Shown here in pieces: positions 27,991 through 37,760 of a stretch of DNA of 64,000 nucleotides. The notes below the pieces were generated by a model. The model did no database searches and had not been told where the DNA came from. It saw only the letters and a program-made list of their open reading frames with translations. Numbering within the stretch: position 1 is the stretch's first letter; every line of letters starts with the position of its first letter. The stretch spans positions 62,001-126,000 of the forward strand of contig NZ_JAIQUM010000008.1 in assembly GCF_020075705.1 (NCBI RefSeq), read 5' to 3'. The translations under genes were made by a program, and so were the position numbers. Origin of the DNA: Metabacillus rhizolycopersici. GTDB taxonomy: Bacteria; Bacillota; Bacilli; Bacillales; Bacillaceae.

Positions 27991-28935
27991 ATGGACGTAA
28001 TAAAAATTTCGCCACGTGGATATTGTTATGGTGTTGTTGATGCAATGGTTATTGCTAAAAACGCCGCTTTAGATAAATCATTACCAAGACCAATCTACAT
28101 TTTAGGAATGATTGTTCATAATAAACATGTTACAGATGCTTTTGAAGAGGATGGAATTATTACCCTTGATGGTCAAAATCGTTTAGAGATTCTCGAACAG
28201 GTTGACCGCGGAACCGTTGTTTTTACAGCACATGGTGTTTCGCCTGAGGTAAGAAAAATTGCTAAAGAAAAGGGGCTTGTTACACTCGATGCTACATGCC
28301 CAGATGTAACAAGAACGCATGATTTGATTCGAGAAAAGGAAGCACAAGGCTATCAAATTATTTATATTGGCAAAAAGGGTCATCCCGAGCCTGAAGGCGC
28401 AATAGGGATTGCACCTGATATCGTCCATCTCGTTGAGTCAGTAGAAGATGTAGAACAATTAACGATTCAAAACGAAAAAATAATTGTGACGAACCAAACG
28501 ACGATGAGTCAATGGGATGTTGCGGATATTATGGTAAAGGTTCAAGAGAAATTTCCAAATGTTGAAATTCATCGAGAAATTTGTTTAGCAACCCAAGTAC
28601 GGCAAGAAGCAGTTGCTGAACAAGCTGGAGAAGCAGATTTAACCATTGTTGTTGGTGATCCGAGAAGCAACAACTCAAATCGACTAGCTCAAGTATCCGA
28701 GCAAATTGCCGGAACAAAGGCTTACCGCATTTCAGACTTAAGTGAGCTTAAACTTGAGTGGTTAAAGGATGTTAAAAAAGTTGCGGTTACATCAGGTGCC
28801 TCTACACCTACACCTGTTACAAAGAAGGTTATTCAATTTCTTGAACAATTCAATCCAGAGGATGAGTCCACATGGAATGCAGATTCTTATATTCCTTTAG
28901 CAAAGATTCTTCCGAAAGTTAAGGTAAAAGGATAA
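27991..28935 (+). CDS. ispH: 4-hydroxy-3-methylbut-2-enyl diphosphate reductase
   Basis: 314-aa [4Fe-4S] enzyme, last step of the MEP pathway, giving IPP and DMAPP from HMBPP. The three cluster cysteines are C12 (ISPRGYCYG), the one in DATCPDV near 97, and the one in EICLATQ near 195. The catalytic TTMSQ/HGV context is also present. The start follows AAGGAGGCA. It lies 8 kb from ispG and was formerly called yqfP in B. subtilis. Confidence 0.96.
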   Translation: MDVIKISPRGYCYGVVDAMVIAKNAALDKSLPRPIYILGMIVHNKHVTDAFEEDGIITLDGQNRLEILEQVDRGTVVFTAHGVSPEVRKIAKEKGLVTLDATCPDVTRTHDLIREKEAQGYQIIYIGKKGHPEPEGAIGIAPDIVHLVESVEDVEQLTIQNEKIIVTNQTTMSQWDVADIMVKVQEKFPNVEIHREICLATQVRQEAVAEQAGEADLTIVVGDPRSNNSNRLAQVSEQIAGTKAYRISDLSELKLEWLKDVKKVAVTSGASTPTPVTKKVIQFLEQFNPEDESTWNADSYIPLAKILPKVKVKG

Positions 28936-28953
28936 GATAGCTTTTATATAGAG

Positions 28954-28996
28954 AAAGCCCAGTAGCGCAAATGAAATTGCACTGCCGGGCTTTTTA
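28954..28996 (+). terminator. Terminator of ispH
   Basis: Stem AAAGCCC...GGGCTTT with an imperfect inner arm, followed by TTTTTATTTA. Confidence 0.88.
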
Positions 28997-29002
28997 TTTA
29001 TC

Positions 29003-29232
29003 GTTTAGGAATTTATAAATTATTTTGTACTGTGGATAAGCGCACGACAGCAAGCGTAAGCGTCCGGCCCCGAAGCACAGGACGTGCAAGTGCAGTCAAT
29101 GCGACAGGACGTCGCGTTCTTGACTGCCTCGCGGGTCTAAGCCACTCTTGAATTAAAGGTAAAAAAAACACCTTCTATTCAAGAGCGTCTTATTTGCCCG
29201 AGGCTGATCAAGGCGCTTGCACTTTTGTTCAT
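29003..29232 (-). repeat. R1 dispersed repeat, inverted and enlarged (copy E)
   Basis: The only R1 copy on the minus strand. It has the central hairpin with arms CTCTTGAAT/ATTCAAGAG, a perfect DnaA box (29031-29039) and about 70 extra bases (about 29060-29130) that form their own hairpin around AGTCAA/TTGACT. Confidence 0.85.
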
Positions 29233-29236
29233 CGTT

Positions 29237-30355
29237 TTAAACGAACGTAAACGGATTTGTATCTACCTCTGAGCTAAATACATTTACTGCAAAGTTTTTT
29301 CCCTTGCACAAATCCCCCAGCTTCGAAGAAACGCCTTTCATCATAACCTTTTCAACATGATGACCCGGATCAATCACATTTAAACCAAGCATCAGTGCAT
29401 CATGTGCAACATGAAAATATAAATCACCTGTAACGTATACGTCAGCACCTTTAAACTTAGCTTGCTGTATGTATTTGTTGCCATCCCCACCTAATACCGC
29501 AACCTTCTTAATTTTGGAATCTGGATTTCCTACAAGTCTAACTCTCTCAACATTTAGCGATTTTTTTACTTTTTCAGCAAATTCTTGAAGGGTTACCGTT
29601 TCTTGCAGTTTTCCGATTCGTCCTAATCCTAAAGTGATCCCAGGTTGATCTAATGAATAAATATCATAAGCAACTTCCTCATATGGGTGTGCTTTTCTCA
29701 TTGCCTGAATCACTTGTTTTTGAATTGATTCCGGAAAGATTGTTTCAATACGAGCTTCCTTTACAAACTCTACCTTTCCTTTTTCACCAATAAACGGATC
29801 TGATTGCTCTAATGGCAAAAAGCTCCCTTCACCTGTTGCAGTAAATGAACAATAACTATAATTCCCGATATGCCCTGCACCAGCATTACCTAATGCATCT
29901 CTAATCGCTTTTTCATGACTACTTGGTACGAACACAACTAATTTTTTAAATTTATCTTCATAAGTAGGAACGAGAACCTCAACATTTGTAAGCTCTAACG
30001 CTTCTGCTAGAAGGTCATTAACACCACCATTAGCTACATCTAAATTTGTATGTGCAGCATAAACAGCAATATCATTTTTTATGCATTTTTCTAACATGCT
30101 ACCGTATACTGAATCTGTTGTTAGATTTTTTATTGGGCGAAAAATCGGTGGATGGTGGGCAATGATTAAATCAACTTTATTAGCAATTGCTTCATCAATA
30201 ACCGATTCTACTACATCTAAAGTAATCATGACATTATGGATTGGTTTATTCAAACTTCCAATTTGCAAACCAATTTTGTCGCCTTCTACTGCATAAGCTT
30301 TTGGTGAAAACTGTTCAAATAATTGAATGATTTCAAAGCCATTTGGAACCTTCAC
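29237..30355 (-). CDS. yqfO: Nif3-like dinuclear metal center protein YqfO
   Basis: 372-aa protein of the NIF3 family, also annotated as GTP cyclohydrolase 1 type 2 homolog. The metal-binding motif IIAHHPPIFRP lies near residue 65 and a matching HDALMLGLNVIDPGHHVEK near 335. A middle insertion domain (about 130-235) of the CutA/PII-like kind is typical of the longer form. Biochemical role unsettled. It starts 2 bases after trmK and is co-transcribed with it; the pairing is conserved in Firmicutes. Confidence 0.9.
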   Translation of the reverse strand: MKVPNGFEIIQLFEQFSPKAYAVEGDKIGLQIGSLNKPIHNVMITLDVVESVIDEAIANKVDLIIAHHPPIFRPIKNLTTDSVYGSMLEKCIKNDIAVYAAHTNLDVANGGVNDLLAEALELTNVEVLVPTYEDKFKKLVVFVPSSHEKAIRDALGNAGAGHIGNYSYCSFTATGEGSFLPLEQSDPFIGEKGKVEFVKEARIETIFPESIQKQVIQAMRKAHPYEEVAYDIYSLDQPGITLGLGRIGKLQETVTLQEFAEKVKKSLNVERVRLVGNPDSKIKKVAVLGGDGNKYIQQAKFKGADVYVTGDLYFHVAHDALMLGLNVIDPGHHVEKVMMKGVSSKLGDLCKGKNFAVNVFSSEVDTNPFTFV

Positions 30356-30357
30356 GT

Positions 30358-31068
30358 TTATAAAACCTCCTCAACTAGTTTTATTTGAGTCGATAGCTCT
30401 TTAAATTTTTCATTTGCCTCATATGTATGACCTGCTTGTTCAAGTTGTTGAACAATTGTTTTCCAATGGTTGCATTCCTGTGTCCACTTTTTTTGAAAAA
30501 CAGCTGATTTCTTTTTTGCCAAATGTGGTCCTAGTAACAAACCTGCTTGCAAAGAATTTGTTTGATATGGTCGCATTGGATTTCCGATTTCAGCAACAAG
30601 GATTTCGTATATTTTGTTGTCTTCTTCAATAATTTCTTCGTCAATTAATTCCCATCCATTGTCAATCATCCACTGTCTAATGAAATTCGCGTGAATGTTT
30701 GGTTGTAATATGAGTCGTTTCACTCCAGTTAATTTTGAAGCTCCGTCCTCTAATATTTTTTTAATTAAACCTCCACCCATTCCTGCAATCGTAATACAGT
30801 CAACCGATTCCCCTTCTTTAATAACGGATAAACCGTCACCTTGACGAACAGATATTACATCAGTAAGTTCACATTTTATTACTTGCTTTTTCGCTGAAAT
30901 AAACGGACCGTCAGTAATTTCCCCGGCAATTGCCCCTTTCGCAATTCCTTGTAAGATAGAATAGCACGGGAGATAAGCATGATCTGATCCAATATCAGCA
31001 AATACCGTATCTTTTAGTATAAAGTTTGCAACTGTCTCCAGTCTTTTTGATAGCTTCATTTCGTTCAT
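30358..31068 (-). CDS. trmK: tRNA (adenine(22)-N1)-methyltransferase TrmK
   Basis: 236-aa SAM-dependent enzyme that methylates A22 of tRNA. The Rossmann SAM site includes VFADIGSDHAYLPCY (near 18-32), TIAGMGGGL and ILQPNIHANFIRQWM. A C-terminal coiled coil (about 160-236) is typical. Formerly yqfN. Position beside yqfO and near sigA agrees with B. subtilis. Confidence 0.93.
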   Translation of the reverse strand: MNEMKLSKRLETVANFILKDTVFADIGSDHAYLPCYSILQGIAKGAIAGEITDGPFISAKKQVIKCELTDVISVRQGDGLSVIKEGESVDCITIAGMGGGLIKKILEDGASKLTGVKRLILQPNIHANFIRQWMIDNGWELIDEEIIEEDNKIYEILVAEIGNPMRPYQTNSLQAGLLLGPHLAKKKSAVFQKKWTQECNHWKTIVQQLEQAGHTYEANEKFKELSTQIKLVEEVL

Positions 31069-31126
31069 ATTTTCACCACTATTTCATTTATTGTCATTCA
31101 TCATCATTTTTGACAGTATCCTAAGT

Positions 31127-31289
31127 ATAAGAAAAGCGCAAGCGCCTTGTTCGGCCTCGGGCAAATAAGACGCTCAGGAATAGAAGGTGTTCTTTACCTT
31201 CAATTCCTGAGTAGCTTAGACCCAAGAGGGACCGGACGCTTGCGCTGGACACGAAAACTAATTCAAAAAAATTATACTCTTTCTTATCC
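31127..31289 (+). repeat. R1 dispersed repeat (copy F)
   Basis: Full hairpin with arms CTCAGGAAT/ATTCCTGAG and AAGGT/ACCTT, and outer arms GCGCAAGCG/CGCTTGCGC. The 3' end matches copy D, without the DnaA-box module. Confidence 0.9.
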
Positions 31290-31292
31290 TAT

Positions 31293-31328
31293 AAAAAAAG
31301 TCCTTCACAGATGCAAAGGACTTTTTTT
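31293..31328. terminator. Bidirectional terminator downstream of cccA
   Basis: AAAAAAAGTCCTT facing its complement with A7/T7 tracts. It lies 92 bases after the cccA stop. Confidence 0.9.
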
Positions 31329-31419
31329 ATTAATATGGTCTCGACATTTTTTTGTACTAGCTAAGACACTTAAAACCGCTAGATTTCCCTAGGCTGTTCA
31401 AGATTTGCTGTAGAACTAA

Positions 31420-31779
31420 TTATTTAATTTCTGAAACCCATTTCGCCATTTCGTCGAGCTTTTCATCAGGAACTAAGCCAGCAGGCATAATCCCTTTACC
31501 CGACTTAATCGTTTCTTTAATATCATCTGCACTTAATTTGTCACCAATACCTGCGAGGGCTGGACCTGCACCACCTTCATAGTTTTGACCATGACATGAG
31601 ATACAGCTTTTTGTGTAGATTTCTTCTGGTGAAGCGCTTGCAACATCTTCAGTTTGTTCCTCTTCGCCACCGCTTGCTAATTCTTCACGATCGCCAATAC
31701 CTTTAAATGAAAAAAGGAACATAAGGCCGATTCCAAAAATAGCAATTAGTAAAAACGGAATAAGTGGATTGCGATTCAT
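31420..31779 (-). CDS. cccA: Membrane-anchored cytochrome c550
   Basis: 119-aa electron carrier between the bc complex and cytochrome c oxidase. One N-terminal membrane anchor (about 6-26) is followed by an acidic linker and a class I cytochrome domain with the haem motif CISCH at 59-63 and an axial methionine in GIMPAGL. The start is the ATG at 31779 after GGGAGG; a longer frame to 31890 has no ribosome-binding site. Same size and neighbours as B. subtilis cccA. Confidence 0.94.
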   Translation of the reverse strand: MNRNPLIPFLLIAIFGIGLMFLFSFKGIGDREELASGGEEEQTEDVASASPEEIYTKSCISCHGQNYEGGAGPALAGIGDKLSADDIKETIKSGKGIMPAGLVPDEKLDEMAKWVSEIK

Positions 31780-32169
31780 TATGTAACCTCCCTTATGTAA
31801 ATAAGTAACTCTCCATTCATATGAATCCTTGCTTTTAAAAAGTTTGTTCAAATTATCTAGCTTTTTCAAGCAGTTAATTCTTCCATTCATTGCCTGTTAT
31901 CTAGCAAGCCTTCCACAAGTGGGCTTTACTTTCTTTACTTTCTTTCCTACCTTCACTTCTTTTATTCACTAAAAGAGAGATGCGGAAATACTCGCTGTTA
32001 CTACGGGATAAAATCATAAGTACAAGTATATTGTAAACACTTACTATTCTACTTTAATTTTACAATAAGTAAAAGGCTTATCTTCTAACATCACCAGTTT
32101 TTCACATTTTAGACAAAAATAAGGAAAAACAAATAACTTTCATTAGTATACCATTGACAATTTTCTTTA
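31780..32169. other. Leader of cccA and 3' region of the next gene
   Basis: A degenerate R2 repeat (about 31905-32020) occupies the middle. The remainder is AT-rich; I see no gene and no clear terminator for the gene ending at 32170. Confidence 0.5.
31905..32020 (+). repeat. R2 dispersed repeat, degenerate (copy 3)
   Basis: Recognisable by the block CCTACCTTCACTTCTTT and the ending ACTACGGGATAAAAT; most of the 5' half has diverged. Confidence 0.45.
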
Positions 32170-32727
32170 TTAGTAGTTGTAAATAATAACCATTAATACA
32201 AAAATTGTTAGCCCAACTACTTCACTAATAACGAGATAAAGTATGCGAGTCATTCTCCCCATCACAATCCAGAGTAAACAGTTGAATACAATAATTGTCC
32301 CCATCCAAAATCGATCACCATTTGCAAAATAATCTACTAAGGACAAGGATATCAGTAATAATTGGATAAAAGATAAACTTAGTGGTACTTGAAAAAAAAC
32401 ACGTTTTCTTATAAAGTAAGCGGTAACAGATATTGAAGTTACAAGGAAAAAACTTACAATACTCATTTGCAAAACATAAGATAATTCAGTAAAATATATG
32501 ACAAGTAGCGTTACGAGAAGCAATAATAATAGTAAGCCATATATTAATCCGTGAAAAGCTGTGAATCCTTGATTTTTTTTGAGCGTTTGCGAGGGTAACT
32601 CTTCTTTATCTTGATTGCCTTCGGTATAGAGTGCTAATAAGAAATCACAATAGGTTTCAGGTAGGAGTCTACTATTTTTCCAATAATAAATTTCTTGTAT
32701 AATGATTTTCTTTTTTTCATTCGTCAT
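32170..32727 (-). CDS. Hypothetical membrane protein between sigA and cccA
   Basis: 185 aa. A soluble N-terminus (about 1-58) with a conserved-looking segment (EIYYWKNSRLLPETYCDFLL) precedes five or six membrane segments. Not recognised, and no counterpart at this place in B. subtilis comes to mind. A weak AAGGAAATTT ribosome-binding site precedes the ATG. The N-terminal YWK.SRLLPE.YC pattern recalls other bacillar membrane proteins of unknown role. Confidence 0.7.
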   Translation of the reverse strand: MTNEKKKIIIQEIYYWKNSRLLPETYCDFLLALYTEGNQDKEELPSQTLKKNQGFTAFHGLIYGLLLLLLLVTLLVIYFTELSYVLQMSIVSFFLVTSISVTAYFIRKRVFFQVPLSLSFIQLLLISLSLVDYFANGDRFWMGTIIVFNCLLWIVMGRMTRILYLVISEVVGLTIFVLMVIIYNY

Positions 32728-32829
32728 TTTGAAATTTCCTTATTGCATTTCTGTTTCTAATGCAATAAGCATATGATTTTTTGCCCAAGATATCTGGTTA
32801 ACCTTTAATGGATGGCAGATAGTTGACCT

Positions 32830-32838
32830 TTATCCACA
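32830..32838 (+). other. Perfect DnaA box outside the repeats
   Basis: TTATCCACA downstream of sigA, not within an R1 copy. A single isolated box may be chance. Confidence 0.35.
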
Positions 32839-32853
32839 TCTTTCCATCCAGAT

Positions 32854-32876
32854 AAAAAGACGGACAAAGTTGTCCG
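32854..32876 (-). terminator. Terminator of sigA
   Basis: Stem CGGACA/TGTCCG followed by TCTTTTTATC on the minus strand, starting 7 bases after the sigA stop. Confidence 0.9.
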
Positions 32877-32883
32877 CCTCATT

Positions 32884-33999
32884 CTATTCTAAAAAGTCCT
32901 TAAGACGCTTACTACGACTAGGATGGCGTAATTTACGTAGTGCTTTCGCTTCAATTTGACGAATACGTTCACGCGTAACACCGAAGACTTTACCAACCTC
33001 TTCAAGTGTTCTTGTTCTTCCATCGTCAAGCCCAAAGCGTAGACGCAATACATTTTCTTCACGATCTGTTAATGTATCCAATACATCCTCTAACTGCTCT
33101 TTTAATAATTCATATGCAGCATGTTCAGATGGAGAAGTTGCGTCCTGATCTTCTATAAAATCGCCTAGATGAGAATCGTCTTCTTCACCAATTGGAGTCT
33201 CTAATGAAACAGGCTCTTGAGCAATCTTTAAGATTTCCCTTACCTTATCTGGGGTTAATTCCATGTCTTCCCCAATCTCTTCTGGTGTTGGTTCTCTCCC
33301 TAGATCCTGCAGTAATTGACGTTGTACTCGTATTAATTTATTAATTGTTTCGACCATATGAACTGGAATACGAATCGTTCTAGCTTGGTCAGCTATGGCA
33401 CGGGTAATCGCTTGGCGAATCCACCATGTAGCATACGTACTAAATTTGAAACCTTTACGGAAATCAAATTTTTCAACAGCCTTCATTAGCCCCATATTAC
33501 CTTCTTGAATCAAATCAAGGAATAACATCCCACGACCAACGTATCGCTTAGCAATACTTACAACTAGTCGAAGGTTAGCCTCAGCAAGTCGTCGTTTCGC
33601 TTCCTCGTCGCCGCCTTCTATACGATTTGCAAGCTCAATCTCTTCATCGGCAGATAAAAGGTCAACACGACCAATTTCCTTTAAGTACATACGTACAGGG
33701 TCATTTATTTTCACACCAGGAGGAACGCTTAAATCGTTTAAATCGAACTCTTCTTCCTTTGCAAGTTCTTTCACATCTGGATTATTTTCTGTCTCACCAG
33801 ACTCACCTATTAATTCGACACCCTGTTCACCTAAAAATTCATAATACTCATCCATTTGGTCTGATTCGATTTCGAAATTAGCCATACGTTCTGATATTTC
33901 TTCATATGTCAAAACTCCACGTTTTTTCCCAATTTCAGTTAATTGCTCTTTCACCTGTTCAAAGGTTACTTCCGTTTCATGGGTTTGTTTATCAGCCAC
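32884..33999 (-). CDS. sigA: Primary sigma factor SigA
   Basis: 371-aa housekeeping RNA polymerase sigma factor. Region 1.1 is at the N-terminus, region 1.2 at [20 protein letters not shown], region 2 contains [19 protein letters not shown] (-10 recognition), and region 4 has [18 protein letters not shown] (-35 recognition helix). The start is the GTG at 33999, five bases after GAAGGAGGGG, giving the same length as B. subtilis SigA. It follows dnaG in the macromolecular-synthesis operon. Confidence 0.97.
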   Translation of the reverse strand: MADKQTHETEVTFEQVKEQLTEIGKKRGVLTYEEISERMANFEIESDQMDEYYEFLGEQGVELIGESGETENNPDVKELAKEEEFDLNDLSVPPGVKINDPVRMYLKEIGRVDLLSADEEIELANRIEGGDEEAKRRLAEANLRLVVSIAKRYVGRGMLFLDLIQEGNMGLMKAVEKFDFRKGFKFSTYATWWIRQAITRAIADQARTIRIPVHMVETINKLIRVQRQLLQDLGREPTPEEIGEDMELTPDKVREILKIAQEPVSLETPIGEEDDSHLGDFIEDQDATSPSEHAAYELLKEQLEDVLDTLTDREENVLRLRFGLDDGRTRTLEEVGKVFGVTRERIRQIEAKALRKLRHPSRSKRLKDFLE

Positions 34000-34165
34000 A
34001 GGATCCCCTCCTTCCAAACTTATCACATTTTAAACTAAACAATCGGATTACTCATTAAAGGTCATATCCTATTTCTATTGAAATTGTGCTTTGCAGTTAG
34101 TTTGTTAACGCAACACACCAATTAAAAACTTATTGATCCTTGAATCTTACATCGATTAATCATGA

Positions 34166-35980
34166 TTATGATTTGAGAGCTTGCTTTAATTGAATAATTT
34201 CCATCGCTATTTGCGCTGCTTCCTTATACAACTTGTTTCTTTCAGCTTCATTTTTTTCAACTTCTTTTTCTTTTATCATTAACATTTTTTGATGATTCAA
34301 CACCTGTTTTATATAATCTGATATTTCTTGTTCACTTACTTCAGTGTTTAGCGAAATCATCGCAATGTTGGACACGATATGTTGTAACTCTGGACTTGGG
34401 AGTTTTGATAGAAATGAACTTACATTTTCTTCATTTCCTTCTTCATAATAACCGTATAAATAAGTTGCAATTGCTTTATGCTCCTCAATATTAAATTGAA
34501 GCCCAAGTCGGTCGAGCACCTTTTCAGCAAAATCCTTGCTTCTAAGCATGTGTCCGATAAGCATTCGTTCAGCTGTATGAAATGCCGGGAGCAGCCTTTT
34601 CGATTGAATTGGTGCTCTCTTACGATGTTGTAGATCACTCTTATCTTGTTGTGGCACCTGTTGATGCTGACTTTTTTTTTCTTTCTGATGAAGTTGTTCT
34701 TTTAAAACCTCCATCGAAAGCTCAAATTCCTTTGAAAGCTGATTTAAGAAGATTTCTTTCTCAACAGCATTTTCTAACTTGCTAAGCTCGGTAATAACAT
34801 TTTCAATAAACTGTAGTCTTTCTCCTTCATTTTGGAGATTCTTTCCTCTACGGAAATAATTCATTTTAAATGTCATTAATGAGACGCTTTCCCCTATTAC
34901 ATCGTTTTTGAATTTTTCTGAACCAAATTTTTTGATGTAGTCATCAGGGTCTAAACCATCTGGAATCATAGCTACTTTCACTTTACATCCAGCATCTTTT
35001 AATATTTTCGATGCCCTGATCGTCGCCTCAATTCCAGCAGAATCTGAATCATAGCAGATGGTGACTTCAGAAACATTCCGACGAATAATTTTTGCTTGAT
35101 CTTCAGTGAGAGATGTTCCCATTGTTGCAATTGCCTGTTCTACCCCGGATCGGGTAGAAGATATAACATCTGCGAAACCTTCAAATAATATGACTTGTTG
35201 ATTTTTCCGAATATGTACTCTTGCACGATGAAAATTATAAAGTAATTTGCTTTTGTTAAAAATTTTTGTTTCAGGACTATTTAAATATTTGGGCTTTTCA
35301 TCCCCTAATACTCTTCCTGAAAAAGCAATTGTCATCCCATGATGATCCATAATCGGAAACATAATTCGATTACGAAAACGGTCGAAATAATCGTCTGAAT
35401 TGTTTTTCTTAACTAACAACCCAGCCTCTTCCATTAAGGATGCATCATATCCTCTTTTTACCAAAAACTTAGCGATGAAATCCCAAGAATCGAGAGCATA
35501 ACCAATCTCAAATTCATCAATGACTTCTTTTGTAAATCCACGATTTAACAAATAATCAAAAGCGTGTTGACCCTCTTTTGTATTAACTAATAAATGATGA
35601 TAGAATTTCTTTAATAGCTCGTGAGCCGCAATCATTTTTTCTGTATCTTTTGAAACAGATGTAGTTTTTTCAGAAGGAGCTAAAGTTGGTAATTCAATAT
35701 TTTCTTTATCGGCAAGATGTTGAGCAGCTTCAATAAACGTGTAGCCTTCATGCTGCATAAGAAAAGAAAACACATTCCCACCCGCTCCACATCCAAAGCA
35801 ATGAAAAATTTGCTTATCAGCAGAAACTGAGAATGAAGGAGACTTTTCTCCATGAAATGGACATAATCCAAAATAGTTACGACCTTGTTTCTTCAATTGA
35901 ACATATTCACTTATCACATCAACAATGTCAGAAGTTCTTTGTATTTTTTCGATTAATTCATCGGGAATTCGATTTCCCAT
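34166..35980 (-). CDS. dnaG: DNA primase
   Basis: 604-aa enzyme that makes RNA primers for replication. The N-terminal CHC2 zinc site comprises C40, H43, C61 and C64. The TOPRIM core has VILFEGFADV and the acidic CYDSDSAG motif. A C-terminal helicase-binding domain (about 450-604) contacts DnaC. Upstream of sigA, in the conserved yqxD-dnaG-sigA order. Confidence 0.97.
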   Translation of the reverse strand: MGNRIPDELIEKIQRTSDIVDVISEYVQLKKQGRNYFGLCPFHGEKSPSFSVSADKQIFHCFGCGAGGNVFSFLMQHEGYTFIEAAQHLADKENIELPTLAPSEKTTSVSKDTEKMIAAHELLKKFYHHLLVNTKEGQHAFDYLLNRGFTKEVIDEFEIGYALDSWDFIAKFLVKRGYDASLMEEAGLLVKKNNSDDYFDRFRNRIMFPIMDHHGMTIAFSGRVLGDEKPKYLNSPETKIFNKSKLLYNFHRARVHIRKNQQVILFEGFADVISSTRSGVEQAIATMGTSLTEDQAKIIRRNVSEVTICYDSDSAGIEATIRASKILKDAGCKVKVAMIPDGLDPDDYIKKFGSEKFKNDVIGESVSLMTFKMNYFRRGKNLQNEGERLQFIENVITELSKLENAVEKEIFLNQLSKEFELSMEVLKEQLHQKEKKSQHQQVPQQDKSDLQHRKRAPIQSKRLLPAFHTAERMLIGHMLRSKDFAEKVLDRLGLQFNIEEHKAIATYLYGYYEEGNEENVSSFLSKLPSPELQHIVSNIAMISLNTEVSEQEISDYIKQVLNHQKMLMIKEKEVEKNEAERNKLYKEAAQIAMEIIQLKQALKS

Positions 35981-36012
35981 GCTAACAACCCCGTGTTAAA
36001 GATATTCGATAT

Positions 36013-36479
36013 TTAATCGCATTCTCCTGCATCTTTCGACAAAATCTTTTTCATTGTTGTGATAAAATGCAAAGTATCTTCTTCAGTGAATTTTTTTGGT
36101 CCTTTTGAATGCTTACCACCGCGCCTCTCCATCGCTGATAAATAGCGAAATTGAAGGGCAGTATCAACATTAGCTTCAGTATAGTGTTTCCCTCTTGGAG
36201 TAACAACAATTACGTCTTTGCTTAGCAAAAGACCAGCTAACCCAATATCCTGAGTGATGACAATATCCTTTTTTTGAACATGATTGACTATGTATAAATC
36301 AGCCTCTTCCTTTCCGGTATCAACAAAGACCCACCTACCACCATACGTTTTGTCAGTTGTATGATTATAGGATGCAACGAAGATGACTTCGATGTTGTGT
36401 ACGCCTGCAATATTCATGATTTCTTGCTTAACAGGACAAGCGTCAGCATCAACATAAATTTTTATTGGTTTTTCGCCAT
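36013..36479 (-). CDS. yqxD: DUF188/YaiI family protein YqxD, apparently frameshifted at its start
   Basis: The body encodes a DUF188 protein (PIN-like fold, function unknown), with DADACPVKQEI, TQDIGLAGLLL and LQFRYLSAMERRGGKHSKGPK. No ATG, GTG or TTG lies in frame before DADACP after the preceding stop. The only ATG (36479) opens ATG GCG then A5 and reads into a stop within five codons. One more A would give MAKKPIKIYVDADACP, the normal family N-terminus. Hence a one-base loss, a sequencing error in the A run, or initiation at a rare codon (ATT/ATA). A start at 36417 would lose the conserved motif. Confidence 0.8.
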
Positions 36480-36920
36480 GTTTCTCTATTCTACATCACT
36501 CCGACAAAATCCTTCTTTAAAAAACTGTAAGAACTTAATATTCGCGGGAATCACCTTGAAATCCTTTGTCGAAAATTATTTTCCAATAAATCTTGACAGT
36601 TTACAATTAATAGTTTATTCCTACATGTCAAGTTCTAAACCTAAAAAAAATTTTTTATCACAATTTTTTATTATAATACAAAGTTATTTAAATTTCTATT
36701 GTTTTTTGATAGGTAAGGAGATGGAACCCGCTTATTTTTTTCCCGTATCAATACAGTTTTTAATGAAATGATTTTAGGCATTTACTTGGTGTAGAGCTTC
36801 CTTGTTCCTTTCCTTGTTGAAGCTGGGGATAAGCGTAGCTTCAATAAGGTTTAAAAAAGGAAAAGGCTGACTCCTAAGTAAGTGTCAATTACTCATGAGC
36901 CACCCTCAACTATTTTATCG
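36480..36920. other. Spacer between yqxD and yqfL
   Basis: About 440 bp. It contains a GAAGCT...AGCTTC hairpin near 36821-36852 and the yqfL terminator at its right end. No credible gene is seen in any frame. Confidence 0.55.
36852..36903 (-). terminator. Terminator of yqfL
   Basis: GGCT...GAGTAA pairs with TTACTT...AGTCAGCC, then CCTTTTCCTTTTTT on the minus strand, 17 bases after the yqfL stop. Confidence 0.8.
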
Positions 36921-37736
36921 TTATCCGTTTTGCTTATTCATTAAATTTACGATAAGGTTCGCAGTTTCTTCCACTGCTTTATTGGATACATCAATAACGT
37001 TGCATCCTATTTTCTCAACAATTTTATCAAAATATTCTAGTTCCTCTTTAATACGATTAATATTTGCATAAAATGCCTCATCGTTAAGTCCTAATGATTT
37101 TAATCTTTCTTTACGAATGTTGTTAAGTTTTTCTGGACTAATCCGTAAACCAATACACTTTTGGGCAGAAACTTTATACAATTCCTCAGGAGGCTCGACT
37201 TCCGGAACAATTGGAACATTAGCAACCTTGAAGCGTTTATGTGCAAGATATTGAGATAATGGCGTTTTCGAGGTTCTTGAAACTCCGACAAGGACAATAT
37301 CTGCTTTTAAAATCCCCCTCGGATCTCTTCCATCATCATATTTAACTGCAAACTCAATTGCTTCTACCTTTTTAAAGTAATCATCATCAAGCTTACGAAC
37401 TCTACCAGGCTCATATTTGGCTGCCTTTCCATATGACGTTTCCATTTTATCAATTAATGGCCCAATAATATCATAATAAACGACACCAAGCTTTGTTGCC
37501 TCTTGTATCAAAAACTCTCTTAGCTCTGGTACAACAAGTGTAAAACAAACAATTGCCTTATCTTCTTTCGCAAGTGAAAGAACCTCTAAAATGGTTCCTT
37601 TGTCTTCAACATATGGAATTCGTTTTATTTTCGTATTGGCTGAAGAACCATTAAATTGACTTGCTGCTGCTTTTACAACAAGCTCTGCTGTTTCACCGAC
37701 AGAATCAGATATTACATAAATCAAACGATACCCCAT
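36921..37736 (-). CDS. yqfL: Pyruvate, phosphate dikinase regulatory protein-type kinase/phosphorylase YqfL
   Basis: 271-aa member of the DUF299/PPSR family: bifunctional serine/threonine kinase and Pi-dependent phosphorylase that switches a dikinase off and on. The ADP-binding loop [11 protein letters not shown] lies near residues 152-162. It follows ccpN closely and is co-transcribed; B. subtilis YqfL is reported to modulate CcpN activity, which fits. The actual substrate protein is not in the window. Confidence 0.9.
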   Translation of the reverse strand: MGYRLIYVISDSVGETAELVVKAAASQFNGSSANTKIKRIPYVEDKGTILEVLSLAKEDKAIVCFTLVVPELREFLIQEATKLGVVYYDIIGPLIDKMETSYGKAAKYEPGRVRKLDDDYFKKVEAIEFAVKYDDGRDPRGILKADIVLVGVSRTSKTPLSQYLAHKRFKVANVPIVPEVEPPEELYKVSAQKCIGLRISPEKLNNIRKERLKSLGLNDEAFYANINRIKEELEYFDKIVEKIGCNVIDVSNKAVEETANLIVNLMNKQNG

Positions 37737-37760
37737 TATTTTATCCCCTTTTCTAAATAC

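Larger units (their letters stand above)
28936..29236. other. Spacer between ispH and yqfO
   Basis: Filled by the ispH terminator and an inverted, enlarged R1 repeat; no gene. Confidence 0.7.
31069..31419. other. Spacer between trmK and cccA
   Basis: Contains an R1 repeat and the cccA terminator. The remaining bases show no gene. Confidence 0.7.

Noticed and set aside
36361..36771. A 136-residue plus-strand reading frame over the yqxD start region
   Set aside because: It has low-complexity, Phe/Ser-rich composition, no ribosome-binding site, and lies opposite the conserved yqxD codons.
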